Shown here one piece after another: positions 31,127 through 41,169 of a stretch of 64,000 nucleotides of DNA. The notes below the pieces were generated by a model, which was not told the origin of the DNA, searched no databases, and saw only the letters and a program-made list of their open reading frames with translations. Origin of the DNA: Caballeronia fortuita (lineage in GTDB: Bacteria; Pseudomonadota; Gammaproteobacteria; Burkholderiales; Burkholderiaceae); NCBI RefSeq assembly GCF_001544835.2, contig NZ_FCNX02000001.1:124001-188000 (forward strand), in the 5' to 3' direction. A program made the position numbers and the translations under genes. The first letter of the stretch is position 1. Each line of letters begins with the position of its first letter.

Positions 31127-32895
31127 TCCACTCCGCCCAAGTATGCTTCGAGAACCGCGGGATCTTTTTGTACCTCGGTGGGAAGTCCCTCTGCGATTTT
31201 GGTGCCGAACTCCATCGCCACTAGCCGATCGGTTAGATTCATCACGAAGTCCATATCGTGCTCAACCAGAAGCACGCTCATTCCTTCCGCGCGCAGCTTG
31301 CGAAGCAAATCGGCGAGTTGCAGCTTTTCCTGGTAACGCAGACCCGCAGCCGGTTCATCCAGAAGCAGCAGCGTCGGATCGCAGCAGAGCGCACGTGCGA
31401 TTTCAAGAATCCGCTGCTGACCAAGCGCGAGACTGCCGGCCTCGCTATAAATATGTTTCTCAAGCCCAACGCGTTTGATTTGCTTCGCAGCTTCGGCCAT
31501 CAATCGCGCCTCTTCCGCGGCGTTCAACCGCACGACGCTGCGCCACACGCCCGTTTTGCCTCGCAGATGGGCACCAATCGCAACGTTCTCCAGCACGGTC
31601 ATCCCCGGCAGCATCTTGACGTGTTGAAACGTACGGCCGATTCCGCGCTTGACAATTTCTCGCGAGGTCAGCTTCTCAATGCGCTCGCCGTGGAAGCTGA
31701 TCGCGCCGCTCGTTGCCTGAAGCACGCCAGTCACGAGATTGAACGTCGTCGACTTGCCTGCGCCGTTCGGACCGATCAGTCCGATGATCTCGCCCGCATT
31801 GACCTCGAAACTCACATCATTGACCGCGACAAGTCCGCCGAACTGCTTGCGCGCCTTATCGACGACGAGCAAGCGCTCGCCAGCCGCTGGTTTGCTGCGC
31901 TGCGGAAAATTTTCGCCATTTTCCGGCACGTGTGCTCGCGGGCCGCGCGGGAAGATACGCGCCACGAAGGGCCACACGCCCTGCCGCGCATACTGAAGCA
32001 ACAGCACCATCACCACACCGAAAACGATGATCTCAAAATTGCCGTTCGCGCCGATGAGCTTCGGCAGCAGCGTCTGCAGGTAATCCTGTAGAACGGTGAG
32101 AATCGTCGCGCCGAGAATCGCACCCCAGACATGCGAAACGCCGCCAACCACTGCCATGAACAGGAATTCGATGCCGTGATTCAGCCCGAACGGCGTCGGA
32201 TTCACTGCGCGCTGCAGGTGTGCGTACAGGAAGCCCGAAATCGCTGCCAGAACCGCCGCGTAGATGAAGATGACCACGCGCATCCACGCGGTGTTGACGC
32301 CCATCGCTTCGGCCATCGTGCCGCCGCCGCGCAGCGCGCGGATCGCCCGGCCCGGTCGACTATTAAGCAGATTCTGAACAGAGATCACCGCAAGCAGCAC
32401 GACGACCCAGATCAGGTAGTAGATGCTGCGGCCCGATTCGAGCTCCCACCCGAACACGCTCAGGACCGGAATGCCGTTGATGCCGTCGTACTTGCCGAGC
32501 AACTCCATGTTGCCGAAAAGGTAGAACAGCGACAGTCCCCACGCAATCGTGCCGAGCGGCAGGAAGTGCCCGGAAAGCCGCATCGTGATGAGGCCGAGCA
32601 ACAGTGCGATGAACGCCGTCAGCACGACGCCCGCGATTAGCGCGAGCCATGGCGACACCCCGTAGCGCGTTGTCAGGAAAGCCGTCGCATACGCGCCCAC
32701 GCCGACGAACGCGGCCTGCCCGAAGCTCGTCATCCCTCCGATACCCGTCAGCAGCACAAGCCCGATCGCGACGATCGAGTAGAGGCCGATGTAGTTCAGC
32801 AGCGTGATCCAGTACTCGGGCACGGCGACCGGTCCCGGCAGAATCGGCAACGCGAAAACGATCAGCAGAAAGATCCAGAAAGAGCGGAATTTCAT
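31123..32895 (-). CDS. Fused LivM-LivG: ABC permease and ATPase in one polypeptide
   Basis: 590 residues. The first about 315 residues are a LivM-type permease with 8-10 membrane spans (GIGGMTSFGQAAFVGVGAY near 51-70). After a polar linker (about 316-342), a complete LivG-type ATPase follows with Walker A GPNGAGKS (375-382), the extra LivG insert (KMLPGMTVLENV) and Walker B LLLLDEPAAGL. GAGGAG precedes the ATG. Starts 4 bp after livH. Other Liv operons, including the one at 37-42 kb, have two separate genes. Confidence 0.92.
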   Translation of the reverse strand: MKFRSFWIFLLIVFALPILPGPVAVPEYWITLLNYIGLYSIVAIGLVLLTGIGGMTSFGQAAFVGVGAYATAFLTTRYGVSPWLALIAGVVLTAFIALLLGLITMRLSGHFLPLGTIAWGLSLFYLFGNMELLGKYDGINGIPVLSVFGWELESGRSIYYLIWVVVLLAVISVQNLLNSRPGRAIRALRGGGTMAEAMGVNTAWMRVVIFIYAAVLAAISGFLYAHLQRAVNPTPFGLNHGIEFLFMAVVGGVSHVWGAILGATILTVLQDYLQTLLPKLIGANGNFEIIVFGVVMVLLLQYARQGVWPFVARIFPRGPRAHVPENGENFPQRSKPAAGERLLVVDKARKQFGGLVAVNDVSFEVNAGEIIGLIGPNGAGKSTTFNLVTGVLQATSGAISFHGERIEKLTSREIVKRGIGRTFQHVKMLPGMTVLENVAIGAHLRGKTGVWRSVVRLNAAEEARLMAEAAKQIKRVGLEKHIYSEAGSLALGQQRILEIARALCCDPTLLLLDEPAAGLRYQEKLQLADLLRKLRAEGMSVLLVEHDMDFVMNLTDRLVAMEFGTKIAEGLPTEVQKDPAVLEAYLGGVE

Positions 32896-32899
32896 CGGC

Positions 32900-33955
<1,056 letters not shown>

Positions 33956-33989
33956 ACTTCCTCTTCGGAGCTTGCACGAAACATGGCAA

Positions 33990-34015
33990 ACGGCGCGCCG
34001 TTACCGGTGCGCCGT
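33990..34015 (-). terminator. Hairpin between binding protein and livH, possible attenuator
   Basis: Arms ACGGCGC and GCGCCGT around a loop that can itself pair, in the gap between the binding protein and livH. It lacks a T-run. Such hairpins often let the binding protein be made in excess over the membrane genes. Confidence 0.4.
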
Positions 34016-34053
34016 CTGTCTTGAAAATAAGCCGAAAAAATGTCCGGCGGCGC

Positions 34054-35226
34054 TCAGTCGTTGAGCAGCTTCCACTTGCCGTCGACGATCTGCACCATCA
34101 CGCGCGCGCGATTGTCGAAGCCGTTGTGATCGGTCGGCGTCATGTTCATGATGCCGTGCGACACCGGCAGATCCTTCAGGTTTTCCAGCGCGGCGCGCAG
34201 CGCTTCGCGGAATTCCGGCGTGCCCGGCTGGCCCTTCTTCAGCGCCTCGGGAATTGCGCGTTGAAGCATCTGTCCAGCGTCCCACGCGTGGCCCCCGAAC
34301 GTCGACAGCGAACCCGCGCCGTAGGCTTTCTCATAAGCATCCTTGTAGGCCGCCGACGACTTCTTCACCGGATTGCTTTCCGGCAGTTGCTCGGTGACGA
34401 GCACAGGACCGGCGGGCAGAATCTCGCCCTCGCAATCCTTGCCGCAGACGCGCAGGAAATCGTTGTTGGCGACGCCGTGCGTCTGGTAGACCTTGCCCTT
34501 GTAGCCGCGCTCCTTCAGCGCCTTCGCCGGCAACGCGGACGGCGTGCCCGCGCCCGCGATCAGCACCGCGTCCGGGTTCGCGCCCATCGTCTTCAGCACC
34601 TGGCCCGTCACGGATGTGTCCGTGCGGTTGAAGCGCTCGTTCGTGACGATCTTCAGCTTGTGCGCCGTGGCCGCCGTGTTGAACACGTTGTACCAGCCGT
34701 CGCCGTAGGCATCCGCGAAGCCGATGAAGCCGACCGTTTTCACGCCGTGCTTCTCCATATAGCTCGCGATGGCATCGGCCATGAGCGCGTCGTTCTGCGG
34801 CGTCTTGAAGACCCACGCTTTCTTCGCGTCCATCGGTGCGATGATCGCGGCCGATGCGGCCATCGAGATCATCGGCGTCTTGCCGGCGGCGGTCGGATCG
34901 ATCATCGCGAGCGAGTTCGGTGTGACGGTCGAGCCGACGATGGCATCGACGTGATCTTCATCGATCAGCTTGCGTGTGTTCTGAACGGCGCGGCTCGTGT
35001 CGGAACCATCGTCGAGGACGATCCATTCGACCGACTTCCCGCCGATTTCCTTCGGCAACAGCGCGACGGTATTTTTCTCGGGAATCCCGAGCGATGCGGC
35101 CGGTCCTGTCGCCGAGAGCGTCACGCCGATCTTCACTTGCGCGAGCGCCGCGCCTGCCCCTGCAAGCGCGCTGCCCGCGATGGCGAGCGCGATGCCCGTC
35201 TTGATCCATGCTTTCTTCGTTTTCAT
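34054..35226 (-). CDS. Substrate-binding protein of the branched-chain amino acid type ABC transporter (first paralogue)
   Basis: 390 residues. Signal peptide (MKTKKAWIKTGIALAIAGSAL...ALAQ) then KIGVTLSATGPAASLGIPEKNT. A pair of cysteines (VCGKDCEGE) probably forms a disulfide. GGAGACAAGC precedes the ATG at 35226; the frame extends further but without a signal peptide start. It lies 98 bp upstream of livH and is the first gene of the transport operon. About two thirds of its residues match the neighbour at 35465 by eye. Confidence 0.92.
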   Translation of the reverse strand: MKTKKAWIKTGIALAIAGSALAGAGAALAQVKIGVTLSATGPAASLGIPEKNTVALLPKEIGGKSVEWIVLDDGSDTSRAVQNTRKLIDEDHVDAIVGSTVTPNSLAMIDPTAAGKTPMISMAASAAIIAPMDAKKAWVFKTPQNDALMADAIASYMEKHGVKTVGFIGFADAYGDGWYNVFNTAATAHKLKIVTNERFNRTDTSVTGQVLKTMGANPDAVLIAGAGTPSALPAKALKERGYKGKVYQTHGVANNDFLRVCGKDCEGEILPAGPVLVTEQLPESNPVKKSSAAYKDAYEKAYGAGSLSTFGGHAWDAGQMLQRAIPEALKKGQPGTPEFREALRAALENLKDLPVSHGIMNMTPTDHNGFDNRARVMVQIVDGKWKLLND

Positions 35227-35407
35227 TGCTTGTCTCCAAACGCGCACACTGACGGTGCGTTGCTGCGAGTTGTTATCGATGCCGCTTCCCTGGCTACCCA
35301 AAGAGCCGCCCCAATCTATTTACCGCGTCACTGCGTGCCAAGGCTCGTTTTCCCTGACCGTTCGCGCCCTCTTCTTTTCTGGGACGTTCACTACCCGGCG
35401 CAGAAAA

Positions 35408-35433
35408 AAGGCGCGTTCGAAACGACGCGCCTT
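35408..35433 (-). terminator. Terminator of the second binding-protein paralogue
   Basis: Stem AAGGCGCGT / ACGCGCCTT with an 8-base loop, followed on the minus strand by TTTTTT. It separates the two tandem paralogues into distinct transcripts. Confidence 0.8.
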
Positions 35434-35464
35434 GGTTCTCCGAATCAATTCACATGCGGCTCCG

Positions 35465-36631
35465 TCAATTGCCCGAGAGCTTCCACTTGCCGCCCGCGAT
35501 CTCCACCATCACGCGCGCGCGTTGATCGAGTCCGGAGTGATCGTTCGCGCTCATGTTGAAGATGCCGTGCGACGCAGGCAGATTCTTCGTCTCTTCGATA
35601 GCGCCGCGCAACGCGTCGCGAAACGCCTGCGTGCCCGGCTGGCCCTTCTTCAACGCGACGGGAATCGCGCGCTGCAGAATGAGGCCCGTGTCCCACGCAT
35701 GGCCGCCGAACGTCGACACGGAGCCCGCGCCATATGCGCCTTCATACGCCTTCTTGTACGTGAGCGCGGCCTGCTTCACGGGATTGCTGTCGGGCAACTG
35801 CTCCGCGACGAGCAGCGGTCCAGCGGGCAGGAACGTGCCTTCGCAGTCCTTGCCGCACACGCGCAGGAAGTCGTTATTGGCGACGCCGTGCGTCTGATAG
35901 ATCTTGCCCTTGTAGCCGCGCTCCTTGAGCGTCTTCTGCGGCAGCGCGGCCGGCGTGCCCGCGCCCGCGATCAGCACCGCATCCGCGTTCTGCGACATCA
36001 TCTTGAGCACCTGGCCCGTCACCGAGGCGTCGTTGCGCGCGAAGCGCTCGTTCGCGACGATCTTCACCTTCGCGAGATCGGCGGCTTTCGAGAATTCCTT
36101 GAACCAGCTCTCGCCGTAGGCATCCGAAAAGCCGATGAACGCGACCGTCTTCACGCCGTGATTCGACATGTGCTGCGCGATCGCCGTGGCCATCAGGATG
36201 TCGTTCTGCGGCGTCTTGAAGGCCCACGCGCGCTTGCTGTCCATCGGTTCGACGATGCTCGCGGCTGCGGCCATCGAGATCATCGGCGTATGCGTTTCGG
36301 CGGCGATGTCGATCATCGCGAGCGAGTTGGGAACGACGGTCGAGCCGACGAGTGCATCGACGTGATCTTCGCTCGTCAGCTTGCGCGCGTTCTTGACGGC
36401 CTGAGTGGAATCGGTGGCGTCGTCGAGAACGATGTACTCCACCTTCTGCCCGGCGATTTCCTTGGGCAATAACGCGATCGTGTTCTTTTCCGGAATGCCG
36501 AGCGACGCCGCCGGACCCGTTGCCGAAACCGTCACGCCGATTTTCACGTCCGCCAAAACCTGATTGCTGATTACCGCCGATAATGCCGCGACAGTCATTG
36601 CGACCGCCTTACCCCGTAAAGCCAACTTCAT
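35465..36631 (-). CDS. Substrate-binding protein of the branched-chain amino acid type ABC transporter (second paralogue)
   Basis: 388 residues, clearly paralogous to the gene just downstream: shared SATGPAASLGIPEKNT, GVANNDFLRVCGKDCEG and STFGGHAWD segments, and the same cysteine pair. Signal peptide MKLALRGKAVAMTVAALSAVISNQVLA. The start at 36631 has GGGGCGCAG upstream. Its own terminator separates it from the other paralogue, so the two can be regulated differently and may bind different ligands through the same permease. Confidence 0.9.
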   Translation of the reverse strand: MKLALRGKAVAMTVAALSAVISNQVLADVKIGVTVSATGPAASLGIPEKNTIALLPKEIAGQKVEYIVLDDATDSTQAVKNARKLTSEDHVDALVGSTVVPNSLAMIDIAAETHTPMISMAAAASIVEPMDSKRAWAFKTPQNDILMATAIAQHMSNHGVKTVAFIGFSDAYGESWFKEFSKAADLAKVKIVANERFARNDASVTGQVLKMMSQNADAVLIAGAGTPAALPQKTLKERGYKGKIYQTHGVANNDFLRVCGKDCEGTFLPAGPLLVAEQLPDSNPVKQAALTYKKAYEGAYGAGSVSTFGGHAWDTGLILQRAIPVALKKGQPGTQAFRDALRGAIEETKNLPASHGIFNMSANDHSGLDQRARVMVEIAGGKWKLSGN

Positions 36632-37160
36632 CGATCTGCGCCCCGTAATTCGTATGTCTGAGTAAAGAACCGCCTGCGAATATGCGCGAGTTTTTTGCGC
36701 CAAGCCGAATCGCCGACCGATGGGTCGGGAAATGCAGTGTAGCGGACTCACGCGCCGCCCAGCAAGCGTTTTGAAGGATTGAACGTGCGCTTCAGCGTTG
36801 TTTTTTCGACGCTTTTGGCAATGGCGCAACGAGCTTCGTAAAACGTCGGGAAAACCCGCTTCAATGTCCGATGAGTTTTATTCGTATTATCGACGGGCAA
36901 TAAAAAAAGCGCTGTTGGACTCATCCAACAGCGCTTTTCGGTCGGGCACTTCGTGCCTCATGTCTCCTCGTTCTCCACCTCAAAAATCTGGGTGCAACAG
37001 AACTAGGACGCATGTTAAAGAACGCAACACTGCACGACAACCTAGCATTTACCCTAGTGGTGCACAAAAGCACCTCAACGGGGCGTATTTCTTGCAATTC
37101 AGCGGGCATCCTCCAACTGTTGAAAATTTCCGATTGCTTCGCAATTCGAACTAAATCGCA
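36632..37160. other. Non-coding region between two transport loci
   Basis: 529 bp. Contains the terminator at 36905-36938 for the upstream livM operon, and the presumed promoter of the binding-protein gene at 35465 in 36640-36900. The 220 bp between livM and the terminator (36940-37160) carries no credible gene. Confidence 0.6.
36905..36938. terminator. Long perfect terminator hairpin downstream of livM
   Basis: A 15-bp perfect stem (AAAAGCGCTGTTGGA and its complement) with a CTCA loop. On the minus strand it is followed by TTT after the paired TTTT, giving a seven-base T-run. Confidence 0.85.
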
Positions 37161-38135
37161 TCAGCCTTGCAGCGGCCGGACCCGCGCGACGATCTCCCCG
37201 ACGATCCCGCGCCGGAACACCAGCACACACGCGATGAAGATAAGCCCCGTCACGATCGTCACCGATTCGCCCAGCGAGTTGAACCACGACACGCCCGTCA
37301 GCCGTGCGATGCCGCTGCCGATATCCCCGAGCCGGTCTTCCAGCGCGACGATAATCGCCGCGCCGAGCAGCGGCCCGAACATCGTGCTCATCCCGCCGAC
37401 GAGCGTCATCAAGACGACGAGGCCGGACATCGTCCAGTGTGCGTCGCCGAGCGTTTCGAAGCCGAGCACGAGCGTCTTCATCGAACCGGCGAAACCCGCG
37501 AGACCCGCCGACAACACGAACGCGAGCAGCTTATAGCGCGACGTGTCGTAGCCGAGCGAGATCGCGCGCGGCTCGTTCTCCTTGATCGCGATCAGCACTT
37601 GTCCGAACGGCGAATGCACGATGCGCACGATCAGCGCGAACGCGAGCAGCATCACGACGAGCACGACGTAGTACAGCGTGATGTCGTTGCCGAGATCGAT
37701 CGCGCTGAAGAGCTTGCCGCGCGGCACGCCTTGCAGGCCGTCTTCGCCGTGCGTGAAGGGCGCCTGGAGAAAGACGAAGTACACCATCTGCGCGAGCGCG
37801 AGCGTGACCATCGCAAAGTAGATGCCTTGCCGCCGGATGGCGATCAGCCCTGCGACGAGACCGAGCAGCGTTGCCGCCGCCGTGCCCGCGAGCACGCCGA
37901 CTTCGGGCGTGAAGTTGAGCGTCTGGATGCCGTAGCCGGTGACGTAGCCCGCGGATGCGAGGAACATCGCGTGTCCGAACGACAGCAGCCCCGTATAGCC
38001 GATCAGCAGATTGAACGCGGCCGCGAAGAGCGCGAAGCACAGCACCTTCATCATGAACAGCGGATACACGCCGACGAACGGCGCCACGATCAGGCCGATC
38101 AGCAACAGGCCGTAGAGCGCTTTTCTCTGCATCAT
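37161..38135 (-). CDS. Branched-chain amino acid type ABC transporter permease (LivM-like)
   Basis: 324 residues with 8-10 membrane spans, including FNLLIGYTGLLSFGHAMFLASAGY and the EENEP-type cytoplasmic loop (AIKENEPRAISLGYD) that couples to the ATPase. The reading frame is open far upstream, but the real start is the ATGATG overlapping the livH stop (38132-38135), which begins the first membrane span. Confidence 0.92.
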   Translation of the reverse strand: MMQRKALYGLLLIGLIVAPFVGVYPLFMMKVLCFALFAAAFNLLIGYTGLLSFGHAMFLASAGYVTGYGIQTLNFTPEVGVLAGTAAATLLGLVAGLIAIRRQGIYFAMVTLALAQMVYFVFLQAPFTHGEDGLQGVPRGKLFSAIDLGNDITLYYVVLVVMLLAFALIVRIVHSPFGQVLIAIKENEPRAISLGYDTSRYKLLAFVLSAGLAGFAGSMKTLVLGFETLGDAHWTMSGLVVLMTLVGGMSTMFGPLLGAAIIVALEDRLGDIGSGIARLTGVSWFNSLGESVTIVTGLIFIACVLVFRRGIVGEIVARVRPLQG

Positions 38136-39016
38136 TTTTCCTTGCCGAAGAGTCCTGCCGGGCGAATCATCAACACGATCGCCATGATGACGAAGACGAC
38201 CGTCGCGGACGCTTCCGGATAGAACACGCGCGTGAAGCCTTCGATCACGCCGAGCAGCAGACCCGTGAGAATCGAGCCCATGATCGAACCCATGCCGCCG
38301 ATCACGACGACCGCGAACACGGTGATGATCATCGACTGGCCCATCAGCGGCGACACCTGAATGACCGGCGCGGCGAGCACGCCCGCGAACGCCGCGAGCG
38401 CGACGCCGAAGCCGTAGGTGAGCGTAATCATCAGCGGCACGTTGACACCGAACGCCTCGACGAGCTTCGGGTTCTCCGTGCCCGCGCGCAGATACGCGCC
38501 GACGCGCGTCTTCTCGATCACGAACCATGTCGCGAAACACACGACGAGCGACGCGACGACCACCCACGCGCGATAGTTCGGCAGGAACATGAAGCCGAGA
38601 TTGGTCGCGCCCGACAGCAGCGACGGCACGTCATAAGGCTGACCGGACGAACCGTAGATGGAGCGGAACACGCCTTCGATCACGAGCGTGAGACCGAAGG
38701 TGAGCAAGAGGCCATAGAGATGATCGAGCTTGTAGAGCCAGCGCAGCATCGAGCGCTCGACGATCACACCGAACAATCCGACGATGACGGGCGCGAGCAC
38801 GAGCATCGCCCAATAGGGAACATTGAGATACGAGTAGCCCATCCACGCGAGCATCGCGCCCAGCATGAAGAGCGCGCCGTGCGCGAAGTTGATGACGTTG
38901 AGCAAGCCGAAGATCACCGCGAGCCCGAGGCTCAGGATCGCGTAGAACGAGCCGTTCACCAGCCCGAGCAGAAGCTGGCTCATCATCGCGGCGAGTGGAA
39001 TGCCGAATATTTCCAT
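38132..39016 (-). CDS. Branched-chain amino acid type ABC transporter permease (LivH-like)
   Basis: 294 residues, typical LivH length and topology. Begins MEIFGIPLAAMMSQLLLGLVNGSFYAIL and contains GLLNVINFAHGALFMLGA and the coupling loop RAGTENPKLVEAFGVN. Overlaps the next permease by 4 bp. A short GGCGG/CCGCC hairpin lies between it and the binding-protein gene upstream. Confidence 0.93.
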   Translation of the reverse strand: MEIFGIPLAAMMSQLLLGLVNGSFYAILSLGLAVIFGLLNVINFAHGALFMLGAMLAWMGYSYLNVPYWAMLVLAPVIVGLFGVIVERSMLRWLYKLDHLYGLLLTFGLTLVIEGVFRSIYGSSGQPYDVPSLLSGATNLGFMFLPNYRAWVVVASLVVCFATWFVIEKTRVGAYLRAGTENPKLVEAFGVNVPLMITLTYGFGVALAAFAGVLAAPVIQVSPLMGQSMIITVFAVVVIGGMGSIMGSILTGLLLGVIEGFTRVFYPEASATVVFVIMAIVLMIRPAGLFGKEK

Positions 39017-39111
39017 TGAACCTGCCGTCAGAAACGTGTTGACGCGGTTGCGACGGCAAGGCGGCCTTCTCGCCGCCTGCCTCGCGAACGCGCTGAAGCA
39101 CTAGCAGCCGC

Positions 39112-40332
39112 TTACTTCCAGAGCTTGCAGCGCGATTCCGCCTTCGTGCCGAACGCCTGATCGCCCGGAATCGTCGCGGTGATCTTGTAGTAGTCCCACG
39201 GCTCTTTCGATTCCGACGGCTTCTTCACTTCCATCAGGTACATGTCGTGAATCATCGCGCCGTCTTCGCGGATATAGCCCTTCGCGTAAAAGTCGTCGAT
39301 CTTCGCCTTCTTGAGCTGCGCCATGACCTTGTCGCTGTCGGTCGTGCCCGCGGCCTTCACCGCGTTCAGGTACGTCGTAACGGCGGAATAGTCGGCGGCC
39401 TGAAGGCTGCCCGGCATCTTCTTCATCTTGTCGAAGTAGCGCTTCGCCCACGCGCGCGTCTTGTCGTCCTTGTTCCAGTACCAGCTATCCGTCGCGACGA
39501 GACCTTGCGTTGTTTCGAGACCGAGCGAGTGGATATCGGAGATGAAGATCAGCAGCGCGGCGATCTTCATCGACTTGGTGATGCCGAATTCCTTCGCCGC
39601 CTTGATCGAGTTGATCGTGTCGCCGCCCGCGTTCGCGAGTCCTAGCACTTGTGCCTTCGAACCCTGCGCCTGCAACAGGAACGACGAGAAGTCCGACGCC
39701 GACAGCGGATGCCGCACTTCGCCGAGCACCTGGCCGCCGTTTGCCTTCACGACATCCGCCGTGTTCTTTTCGAGCGCTTTGCCGAACGCATAGTCGGCCG
39801 TCAGGAAGTACCACGTCTTGCCGCCCTGCTTCGTCACGGCGGAACCGGTGCCTTTCGCGAGCGCCATCGTGTCGTATGCGTAGTGAACCGTGTACGGCGA
39901 GCATTGCTCGTTGGTCAGGTTGTCCGCGCCCGCGCCGATGTTGATGTACGGCGTCTTCTTCTCCGCCGCGACCTGCGCGCTCGAGAGCGCCGTCGCCGAG
40001 TTCGTTCCGCCGATGATGACGTTCACGCCGTCGCGATCGATCCATTCACGCGCGCGCGATGCCGCGATATCCGCCTTGTTCTGGTGATCCGCATACACGA
40101 TTTCGATGGGCTTGCCGTTCACCTTGCCGCCGAAATCCGCGACCGCCATGCGGATCGCTTCGAGGCCGCCTTGACCGTCGATGTCCGCGTAGAGGCCCGA
40201 CATGTCGGTGACGAAACCGATCTTCACGGTGTTGCTGTCGGCGGCGTGGGCGCCCGTGCTCATCACCGCCACACTCGCCGCCGCAGCCGCAAAGCACAGA
40301 GTAGAGAGGCGCGCGAGGGTCTTCTTTTTCAT
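39112..40332 (-). CDS. Branched-chain amino acid type ABC transporter substrate-binding protein
   Basis: 406 residues. Signal peptide ends about GAHAAD (residue 31); mature start VKIGFVTDMSGLYADIDGQGG. The frame continues four codons upstream, but GGAGACTG sits before the ATG at 40332. Not closely similar to the pair at 34-36.6 kb, so a different ligand is likely. Lies between livF and livH of the same locus. Confidence 0.92.
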   Translation of the reverse strand: MKKKTLARLSTLCFAAAAASVAVMSTGAHAADSNTVKIGFVTDMSGLYADIDGQGGLEAIRMAVADFGGKVNGKPIEIVYADHQNKADIAASRAREWIDRDGVNVIIGGTNSATALSSAQVAAEKKTPYINIGAGADNLTNEQCSPYTVHYAYDTMALAKGTGSAVTKQGGKTWYFLTADYAFGKALEKNTADVVKANGGQVLGEVRHPLSASDFSSFLLQAQGSKAQVLGLANAGGDTINSIKAAKEFGITKSMKIAALLIFISDIHSLGLETTQGLVATDSWYWNKDDKTRAWAKRYFDKMKKMPGSLQAADYSAVTTYLNAVKAAGTTDSDKVMAQLKKAKIDDFYAKGYIREDGAMIHDMYLMEVKKPSESKEPWDYYKITATIPGDQAFGTKAESRCKLWK

Positions 40333-40407
40333 TCCAGTCTCCATGAGTTTTGATTTGATGCGGTGTTACTGGTGTTGCCCTTTCCGATGTGCCGCCTGCG
40401 GGATCGA

Positions 40408-41169
40408 TTACACCCCGAGCAGTTCGTGCAGCACCGGCATCTTCGCTTCGAGTTCCCCCGCGCCGAAATGCTCGACGATGTTTCCGTGCTCCATCACGTA
40501 GAAGCGGTCCGCGAGCGGCGCCGCGAAACGAAAATTCTGTTCGACCATGACGATCGTGTAGCCGCGCGACTTGAGCATCAGGATCATGCGCGCGAGTGTC
40601 TGCACGATGACCGGCGCGAGACCTTCCGATATTTCGTCGAGCAGAAGCAGATTCGCGCCCGTGCGCAGGATGCGCGCGACGGCCAGCATCTGCTGCTCGC
40701 CGCCCGAAAGACGCGTGCCCTGACTGGCGCGGCGCTCCTTCAGGTTGGGGAACATCGAATAGAGCTCGTCGAGCGACATTGCGTCCTTCGGCTTGCCGAT
40801 CATCGGCGGAAGAAGAAGGTTCTCCTCGCAGGACAAGCTCGAAAAAATGCCGCGCTCCTCCGGACAATAGCCGACCCCGTAATGCGCGATCTTGTGCGTG
40901 GCGAGGCCGACGGTCTCGTGTCCCGCGACACGAATCGAACCCGTCCTTCGCCCTGTGAGACCCATGATGGCGCGCAGCGTCGTCGTGCGGCCCGCGCCGT
41001 TGCGGCCGAGCAGCGTGACCACTTCGCCGCGATTCACCTTGAGATCCACGCCGTGCAGGATGTGCGATTCCCCGTACCACGCCTGCAGGCCCGCAATTTC
41101 CAGCGCGGGCACATTACCCGCCGCGCCGTTCGCCTCGCGCGAGCGGCGCTCCTCCGCGATCGTACTCAT
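40408..41169 (-). CDS. Branched-chain amino acid type ABC transporter ATP-binding protein (LivF-like), Walker A lysine replaced by arginine
   Basis: 253 residues. LivF order of motifs: Walker A reads GRNGAGRT (55-62), with CGC (Arg61) in place of the usual lysine; signature LSGGEQQ and Walker B NLLLLDEISEGLAP are intact. The ATG overlaps the stop of the LivG gene by 4 bp. The much longer open frame upstream is a shadow of livG. I believe related LivF proteins with the same GRNGAGRT motif exist, so it may be a tolerated variant. Confidence 0.9.
   Translation of the reverse strand: MSTIAEERRSREANGAAGNVPALEIAGLQAWYGESHILHGVDLKVNRGEVVTLLGRNGAGRTTTLRAIMGLTGRRTGSIRVAGHETVGLATHKIAHYGVGYCPEERGIFSSLSCEENLLLPPMIGKPKDAMSLDELYSMFPNLKERRASQGTRLSGGEQQMLAVARILRTGANLLLLDEISEGLAPVIVQTLARMILMLKSRGYTIVMVEQNFRFAAPLADRFYVMEHGNIVEHFGAGELEAKMPVLHELLGV

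Noticed and set aside
38136..38567. Open-frame extension upstream of the LivM start, which would give a 468-residue protein
   Set aside because: The added part lies antiparallel-frame within livH and has Arg-rich sequence; the ATG overlapping the livH stop starts a normal LivM.
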